NCBI GenBank assembly: GCA_045805605.1
Contig: JBJMKX010000069.1
Span: forward strand, 1-17,384
Direction of reading: 5' to 3'
Source: DATBDE01 sp045805605
Lineage (GTDB): Bacteria > Actinomycetota > Thermoleophilia > Solirubrobacterales > Solirubrobacteraceae
DNA: 17,384 bases
Made by a program: the position numbers and the translations under genes. This document shows, in pieces, positions 13,023 to 17,384 of the stretch (position 1 is the first letter of the stretch; the number at the start of each line of letters is the position of its first letter). The notes under the pieces are model-generated. The model was not told the origin of the DNA. It did no database searches and was given only the letters and a program-made list of their open reading frames with translations.

Positions 13023-15351
13023 CACCGTCACCATCGAGGCCCCCGATCGCCGCGAGGCGCCCGAGGCCGGCCGGCGGCGGCTCCCGGTTCACCAGGACTT
13101 CGTCGAGAAGGTCGCGGGCTCCCTCCGCTACGCCGACGACTGGGCGCTGCCGGGGATGCTGCACGGCGTCGTCGTGCGCGCGACCATCGCGTGCGGCCGC
13201 GTCACGCACGTCGATGCCAGCGCCGCGCTCGCGGTTCCCGGCGTCCATGCGGTGCTCACCGCCGACGACGTGCCGCACAACGCCGTCGTCGAGGAGGCGA
13301 GCGGGCTCGGCATAGACCCGGTGCCCCAGCCGGTGCTCGCCGACGGGCGCGTGCGCTACGACGGCGAGCCGGTCGCGCTGGTCGCGGCCGAGACGCCGGG
13401 CGCGGCCGCCGAGGCGGCGCAGCTGATCGAGGTCGACTACGAGGAGGAGCCCGGGGTCTTCGACGCCGAGGAGGCGCTCGAGGCCGACGCGCCGCCGGTG
13501 CACCCCGGCGGCAACCTCTACGTGTCCTGGCGCGCTGCGCAGGGCGACGTCGAGGCCGCCATGAGCGCCGCCGACGCGGTCGTCGAGGGCACGTACCGGA
13601 CGCAGCACGTCGACCATGCCTATCTGGAGCCCGAGGCGGGCGTGGGCTGGATCGACGGCGATGGCGTCGTGACCCTGCGGGTCTCGACGCAGGTCATCGA
13701 GCACGCCCGCGAGGTGGCGGAGGTCCTGGAGCTGCCGCACAGCAAGGTGCGGGTGATCGGGGCGTACATGGGCGGCGGCTTCGGCGGCAAGGAGGACATG
13801 ACCGTCGAGCCGCACCTGGCGCTCCTGGTTTGGAAGACGAAGCGTCCCGTGCGGATGGTGTGGACCCGCCAGGAGTCGCTGCTCGCGCGCCAGAAGCGCC
13901 ATCCGATGGTGATGCGTTACCGCACGGGTGTCACGTCCGAGGGCGAGATCGTCGCGGAGGACATCAGGATCATCGGCAACGCCGGCGCCTATCCGCTGCT
14001 CAGCTCACGCGTCCTCTTCGCGTCGGCGGTCAACTCGACCGGGCCGTATCGCGTTCCCAACGTGCGGGTCGAGACCAGCGCCGTATTCACCAACACCGTC
14101 CCCACGAGCGCCATGCGCGGGTTCGGCGCCATGCAGGTCGTGTTCGCCTACGAGTCCCAGATGGATCGAATCGCCGAGGCGCTGGGCCTTGACCCCGTCG
14201 AGGTCCGCGAGCGCAACTTCGCTCGTCGCGGCGACCTGAGGCCGACCGGCGAGCAGCTCGACACCGAGGTGGCCATCGGCGAATGCCTGCACACGGCGCT
14301 CGAGGCGCTCGGAGAGCGCTCGCCGGGGGCGCCGGGCAAGCGCGTCGGGCGCGGGATCGGCTGCAACCTGCAGCCGTACGGCCGCGCGGTGTTCTTCCAC
14401 GACCGGGCCTCGGCGTGGATCGGCCTCGAGCGCGACGGCACGCTCGTCGTGCGCGCGGGCGTGACCGACCTCGGCGGCGGACAGGCGGCTTCGCTCGCGC
14501 AGATCGCCGGCGAGGTGCTGGGCGTCGGCATCGATCGCGCCGCCGTGCACATTGCGGACAGCAGCCTGACGCCGTTGACCGGTGGGACCTTCGCCACGCG
14601 ACAGCTCTACATGTCGGGCAACGCGGTTCTCACGGTCGCGCGCGAGCTTCGCGACCGGCTCGCGCCCGTCGCGGCCGAGCTGCTGGGCGGCGCCCCCGAC
14701 GACCTCGAGTTCGCCGACAACGGCGTCTGCCTCCGCGAGGCACCGGACCGGCGGATCGCCACCGCCGAGCTTGCACGGGCCGCTGAGAACAAGGGCGTCA
14801 TGCCGTGGCACATGGGCACGTTCCATGCCGAGACCGGCAAGTTCGATGTGAGCGCGGGCCGGGGCCGGTCGTTCCCGGACGTCACCTACGGCGCCCACGC
14901 TGCCGAGGTCGAGGTCGACGAAGAGACGGGCGAGGTACGCATCCTCAAGTACGTCGCGTGCCACGACATCGGCCGGGCTATCGATCTTCAGCGTGCCGAG
15001 GGCCAGATCCAGGGCGGCGCGGTGCAGGGCATCGGCTACGCCCTCGCCGAGGAGGTGCCGATCGAGGACGGCATGTGCACGTCGACACTGTTCGCCGATT
15101 ACCTGATCCCGAGCTCGGGCGACCTGCCCGACGTGCGGGCGATCGCGCTTGAGCTCCATCCCGGCAAGGGTCCATTCGGCGCACGTGGGATCGGCGAGCC
15201 TCCCATCGGTCCGCCGGCGCCGGCGCTGGCGAGCGCGATCGCCGACGCGATCGGCGCGCGCGTGGACCAGCTTCCCATGACGCCCGAGCGCGTCCTTGAG
15301 GCGATGCGCGGCGCCAGCCGCCCGTCCGGGACGGAGGCGCTCGCGGGCTGA
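13012..15351 (+). CDS. Molybdopterin-binding large subunit of the Mo hydroxylase
   Basis: This 779-residue catalytic subunit of a xanthine dehydrogenase/CO dehydrogenase-family enzyme hydroxylates a carbon, usually in an N-heteroaromatic ring or an aldehyde, using water. Visible motifs are the Mo-cofactor loop G-G-G-F-G-G-K-E-D (254-262), M-R-G-F-G-A-M-Q (368-375), whose Arg matches a substrate-binding Arg of xanthine dehydrogenase, and G-I-G-E-P (726-730), with E729 as the conserved catalytic base. The CO-dehydrogenase active-site Cys loop is not seen, so CO oxidation is unlikely. The GTG at 13012 is chosen because GGAGGAG lies about 7 nt upstream; an in-frame ATG at 12964 lacks this. The substrate (nicotinate-, purine-, or other) cannot be read from the motifs. 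The stop shares one base with the next start. Confidence 0.94.
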   Translation: MSPDTVTIEAPDRREAPEAGRRRLPVHQDFVEKVAGSLRYADDWALPGMLHGVVVRATIACGRVTHVDASAALAVPGVHAVLTADDVPHNAVVEEASGLGIDPVPQPVLADGRVRYDGEPVALVAAETPGAAAEAAQLIEVDYEEEPGVFDAEEALEADAPPVHPGGNLYVSWRAAQGDVEAAMSAADAVVEGTYRTQHVDHAYLEPEAGVGWIDGDGVVTLRVSTQVIEHAREVAEVLELPHSKVRVIGAYMGGGFGGKEDMTVEPHLALLVWKTKRPVRMVWTRQESLLARQKRHPMVMRYRTGVTSEGEIVAEDIRIIGNAGAYPLLSSRVLFASAVNSTGPYRVPNVRVETSAVFTNTVPTSAMRGFGAMQVVFAYESQMDRIAEALGLDPVEVRERNFARRGDLRPTGEQLDTEVAIGECLHTALEALGERSPGAPGKRVGRGIGCNLQPYGRAVFFHDRASAWIGLERDGTLVVRAGVTDLGGGQAASLAQIAGEVLGVGIDRAAVHIADSSLTPLTGGTFATRQLYMSGNAVLTVARELRDRLAPVAAELLGGAPDDLEFADNGVCLREAPDRRIATAELARAAENKGVMPWHMGTFHAETGKFDVSAGRGRSFPDVTYGAHAAEVEVDEETGEVRILKYVACHDIGRAIDLQRAEGQIQGGAVQGIGYALAEEVPIEDGMCTSTLFADYLIPSSGDLPDVRAIALELHPGKGPFGARGIGEPPIGPPAPALASAIADAIGARVDQLPMTPERVLEAMRGASRPSGTEALAG

Positions 15352-16562
15352 TGGCGCCGGCGCCGCCCGCGCGCACGCTGGAGGCGCTGGTCGTCGCGCC
15401 GCGGAGTGCCGGGGACGTGCGGGCCTCGCCGCCCGGCGACGCGCCGCGGCGCTTTCACGCGACGATGCCGGGCTACGCGCCGACGCCGCTGCGAGGGGCG
15501 CCCACGACGGCGAAGCAGCTCGGCGTCGCCGAGGTCCTCGTCAAGGACGAGTCGTCGCGGCTCGGCCTGCCCTCGTTCAAGGTCCTTGGTGCCGCGTGGG
15601 CGGTGCACCGCGCGCTCCTCGAGCGGATGGGTCTGGGTCCCGATGAGGTACCGAGTTTCGATGCGCTCGCATCACGCGTCCGGCACCTGCCGCCGATGAC
15701 GCTGAGCGCGGCCACCGACGGAAACCACGGGCGCGCCGTCGCTCACATGGCGGCGCTGCTGGATCTCGAGGCGCGCATCTACGTGCCGGCCGGTACCGCC
15801 CGCGCCCGGATCGACGCCATTGCGAGCGAGGGCGCGAGCGTGGAGGTCGTCGACGGGGGTTACGACGACGCAGTGCGGCGTTCGGCGGCCGACGCCGGTG
15901 AACGCTGCCTGGTGATCTCCGACACGTCGTGGCCCGGGTACGAGGATGTCCCGCGCTGGGTGATCGAGGGCTACGCGACGATCTTCTCGGAGATCGACGA
16001 CCAGCTCGCCGAGCGGGGGCTGGGACGCGTCGACATGGTCGCGGTACCCATCGGCGTCGGCGCGTTGGCGGCGGCGACGGCGGCACACTTTTGGGCCCGG
16101 GACGGCCGCCGGCCGGTGCTCGTCGGTGTGGAGCCGACGTCGGCGGCCTGCGTTCTGGAATCCGTGCGCCGCGGGTCCATCGCCAGCCTCGAGCACGAAC
16201 AGCACTCCATGATGGCCGGCCTCAACTGCGCGACGCCGTCGCTCATCGCGTGGCCGGTCGTCTCTCGCGGAATCGACGTGTACATGGCGGTTGGGGACCA
16301 GCGCGTGCCTACGGCGATGCGGCTGCTCGCCGAGGACGGGATCGTGGCCGGCGAGACTGGTGCGGCTGGCCTGGCGGGCATGCTGCGCTTGCAAGAGGCG
16401 GCTGATGCCGGACAGCTTCCGGCCGAGCTGAGGCCCCGCTCGAACACCCGGGTCCTGCTCCTGTGCACCGAGGGCGCGACCGATCCCGAGGCCTACCGGC
16501 AATTGACGGGGAGCTCGCCCGAGAAGGCTGCGGCCGCCCGACCTCGCGACTACAGCCCGTAG
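15351..16562 (+). CDS. Diaminopropionate ammonia-lyase-like PLP enzyme
   Basis: This 403-residue fold-type II PLP enzyme most resembles 2,3-diaminopropionate ammonia-lyase (YgeX), which turns diaminopropionate into pyruvate and ammonia. P-G-Y-A-P-T-P-L (40-47) and V-K-D-E-S-S-R-L-G-L-P-S-F-K precede the PLP lysine K77. T-D-G-N-H-G-R (122-128) has Asp123, matching the second catalytic residue known in the E. coli enzyme. Further family segments are D-T-S-W-P-G-Y-E-D-V-P and the G-V-G-A-L-A phosphate-loop region. The length is close to the family norm. The ATG overlaps the Mo-subunit TGA by one base (TGATG). A threonine/serine dehydratase-type or other amino-acid lyase role remains possible. 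The gene is the last in the operon, and its end overlaps the convergent gene by 13 bp. Confidence 0.85.
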   Translation: MAPAPPARTLEALVVAPRSAGDVRASPPGDAPRRFHATMPGYAPTPLRGAPTTAKQLGVAEVLVKDESSRLGLPSFKVLGAAWAVHRALLERMGLGPDEVPSFDALASRVRHLPPMTLSAATDGNHGRAVAHMAALLDLEARIYVPAGTARARIDAIASEGASVEVVDGGYDDAVRRSAADAGERCLVISDTSWPGYEDVPRWVIEGYATIFSEIDDQLAERGLGRVDMVAVPIGVGALAAATAAHFWARDGRRPVLVGVEPTSAACVLESVRRGSIASLEHEQHSMMAGLNCATPSLIAWPVVSRGIDVYMAVGDQRVPTAMRLLAEDGIVAGETGAAGLAGMLRLQEAADAGQLPAELRPRSNTRVLLLCTEGATDPEAYRQLTGSSPEKAAAARPRDYSP

Positions 16563-17384
16563 GAGCGGCCAATAACGTCGAGCATGATCTCGTCGGTGCC
16601 CGCGCCGATCCGGTTGAGGCGCATGTCGCGCCACACCCGCTCGACGCCGTACTCCTTCATGTAGCCGGCGCCCCCGTGGATCTGGATGCACTCGTCGGCA
16701 ACCTCGACCGCCATCCGCGACGCGTACAGCTTGGCCATCGAGATCTCCCGCACCGGGTATTCGCCGTTCTGGAACCGCCAGGCGGTCGTGTAGACCATCT
16801 GGCGCGCGGACTCGATCTTCGTCGCCATCTCGGCGAACTTGTGGCGGATCACCTGGAACTTGCCGATCTGGCGGCCGAACGCAGTGCGCTCCTTGGCGTA
16901 CTGCAGCGTCATGTCGAAGCAGCGCTGGGCGCCCGCGACGCAACCTGCAGCGCCGATCAGGCGCTCGCCCTGGAGCTCCCACATGATGTGGTAGAAGCCC
17001 TTGCCGACCTGGCCGAGCACCGCCGTCGACGGCACGCGGACGTCCTGGAAGGCGAGCAGCGCGGTGTCCGACGCGTGCATGCCGAGCTTCTCGAGCTTCT
17101 TCTCGCGGATGACGCCGGGCAGGTCCATCGGCACGAGGAACAGCGTGAACCCGTCGTAGCCCTTGTCCGGGTCGGTCTTGGTGACGAGGACGATGAAGTC
17201 CGCCCGGTGCCCGTTGGTGATGTAGGTCTTCGACCCGTTGATCACCCAGTCGTCGCCGTCGCGGACGGCGCGGGTCCTGATGGCGGCGACGTCCGAGCCG
17301 GCGTTCGGCTCGCTGATGCCAAGGCTGAGGATCTTCTCGCCGGCGATGGCGGGAGCGGCCCACTCGCGCTTCTGCTCCTCCGTG
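16550..17384 (-). CDS. Acyl-CoA dehydrogenase (5' end beyond window)
   Basis: The C-terminal 277 residues of an acyl-CoA dehydrogenase are present; about 100 more lie beyond the window. The frame is open from the edge with L-G-I-S-E-P-N-A-G-S-D (the FAD/substrate S-E-P-x-x-G-S-D motif), then I-N-G-S-K-T-Y-I-T-N-G and the long C-terminal helices with R-T-A-F-G-R-Q-I-G-K-F-Q and Q-I-H-G-G-A-G-Y. It oxidises an acyl-CoA to the 2-enoyl-CoA with FAD. The usual Y-E-G-T near the end reads G-A-G-T, so the catalytic Glu is probably the one in Q-G-E-R-L-I-G-A-A-G, as in isovaleryl-CoA dehydrogenase, suggesting a branched-chain or similar substrate. It may share a pathway with the facing operon but runs the other way and need not. 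Confidence 0.93.
   Translation of the reverse strand, partial: TEEQKREWAAPAIAGEKILSLGISEPNAGSDVAAIRTRAVRDGDDWVINGSKTYITNGHRADFIVLVTKTDPDKGYDGFTLFLVPMDLPGVIREKKLEKLGMHASDTALLAFQDVRVPSTAVLGQVGKGFYHIMWELQGERLIGAAGCVAGAQRCFDMTLQYAKERTAFGRQIGKFQVIRHKFAEMATKIESARQMVYTTAWRFQNGEYPVREISMAKLYASRMAVEVADECIQIHGGAGYMKEYGVERVWRDMRLNRIGAGTDEIMLDVIGRSYGL

Noticed and set aside
13012..15351. Aerobic carbon monoxide dehydrogenase (CoxL)
   Set aside because: The subunit set is similar, but I see no CoxL active-site Cys loop in the large subunit, and the operon context is catabolic with an importer.
15672..17363. Long open frame on the minus strand (over 560 codons) across the PLP enzyme and acyl-CoA dehydrogenase
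   Set aside because: It is out of frame with the acyl-CoA dehydrogenase, is rich in Arg/His/Pro/Gly typical of shadow frames in GC-rich DNA, and lies opposite a gene with clear PLP motifs.

Overview
The window is very GC-rich DNA with dense, short-spaced genes and many GTG/TTG starts. It looks like an actinobacterial chromosome, most likely a Thermoleophilia/Solirubrobacterales-type lineage. The evidence is a luciferase-like (possibly F420-dependent) oxidoreductase, a surface protein with an NAD-T-V-G-G-L type motif, an Rpf/transglycosylase-like secreted hydrolase, and SDR and acyl-CoA dehydrogenase genes. The lineage is an inference from gene style. No rRNA or tRNA gene, CRISPR array, transposase or integrase was recognised.

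Left part (1-3493): a minus-strand group reads SDR oxidoreductase (1403-576), then a GNAT acetyltransferase overlapping it by 4 nt (579-100), then the first 22 codons of an unidentified gene (68-1). The SDR leader holds two tandem 51-bp copies of an inverted-repeat sequence. Divergent from it is a secreted, cysteine-bearing hypothetical protein (1645-2406) closed by a hairpin with a TTCG tetraloop. Convergent to that is a secreted coiled-coil protein with a C-terminal lysozyme/Rpf-like domain (3493-2465).

Middle and right part (3494-16562): after a 332-bp intergenic region with two strong inverted repeats and an AT-rich, palindrome-bearing stretch, twelve plus-strand genes follow with gaps of at most 29 nt and several 1- to 11-nt overlaps. 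This is almost certainly one operon. In order they are: FCD-type GntR regulator, fused permease-ATPase of a polar amino-acid-type ABC transporter, its lipoprotein substrate-binding protein, LLM-class oxidoreductase, two class I CoA-transferase subunits, a DUF6282-like metal-dependent hydrolase, a maleate isomerase/Asp-Glu racemase-family enzyme, the three subunits (FAD, 2x[2Fe-2S], Mo) of a xanthine-dehydrogenase-family hydroxylase, and a diaminopropionate ammonia-lyase-like PLP enzyme. An acyl-CoA dehydrogenase (16550-17384, minus, truncated by the window edge) meets the operon tail to tail with a 13-bp overlap.

Together the twelve genes read as a self-contained, inducible uptake-and-catabolism module for a small, polar, probably nitrogen-containing (heterocyclic or amino-acid-like) compound. 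A regulator senses a ligand, the ABC system imports a substrate, the Mo hydroxylase and LLM enzyme oxidise it, the hydrolase and isomerase/racemase process the opened product, the CoA-transferase may activate an acid, and the PLP lyase may release ammonia. The substrate is not determined by the sequence. I know of no described pathway with this exact gene set, so this operon is the main candidate for a new system.
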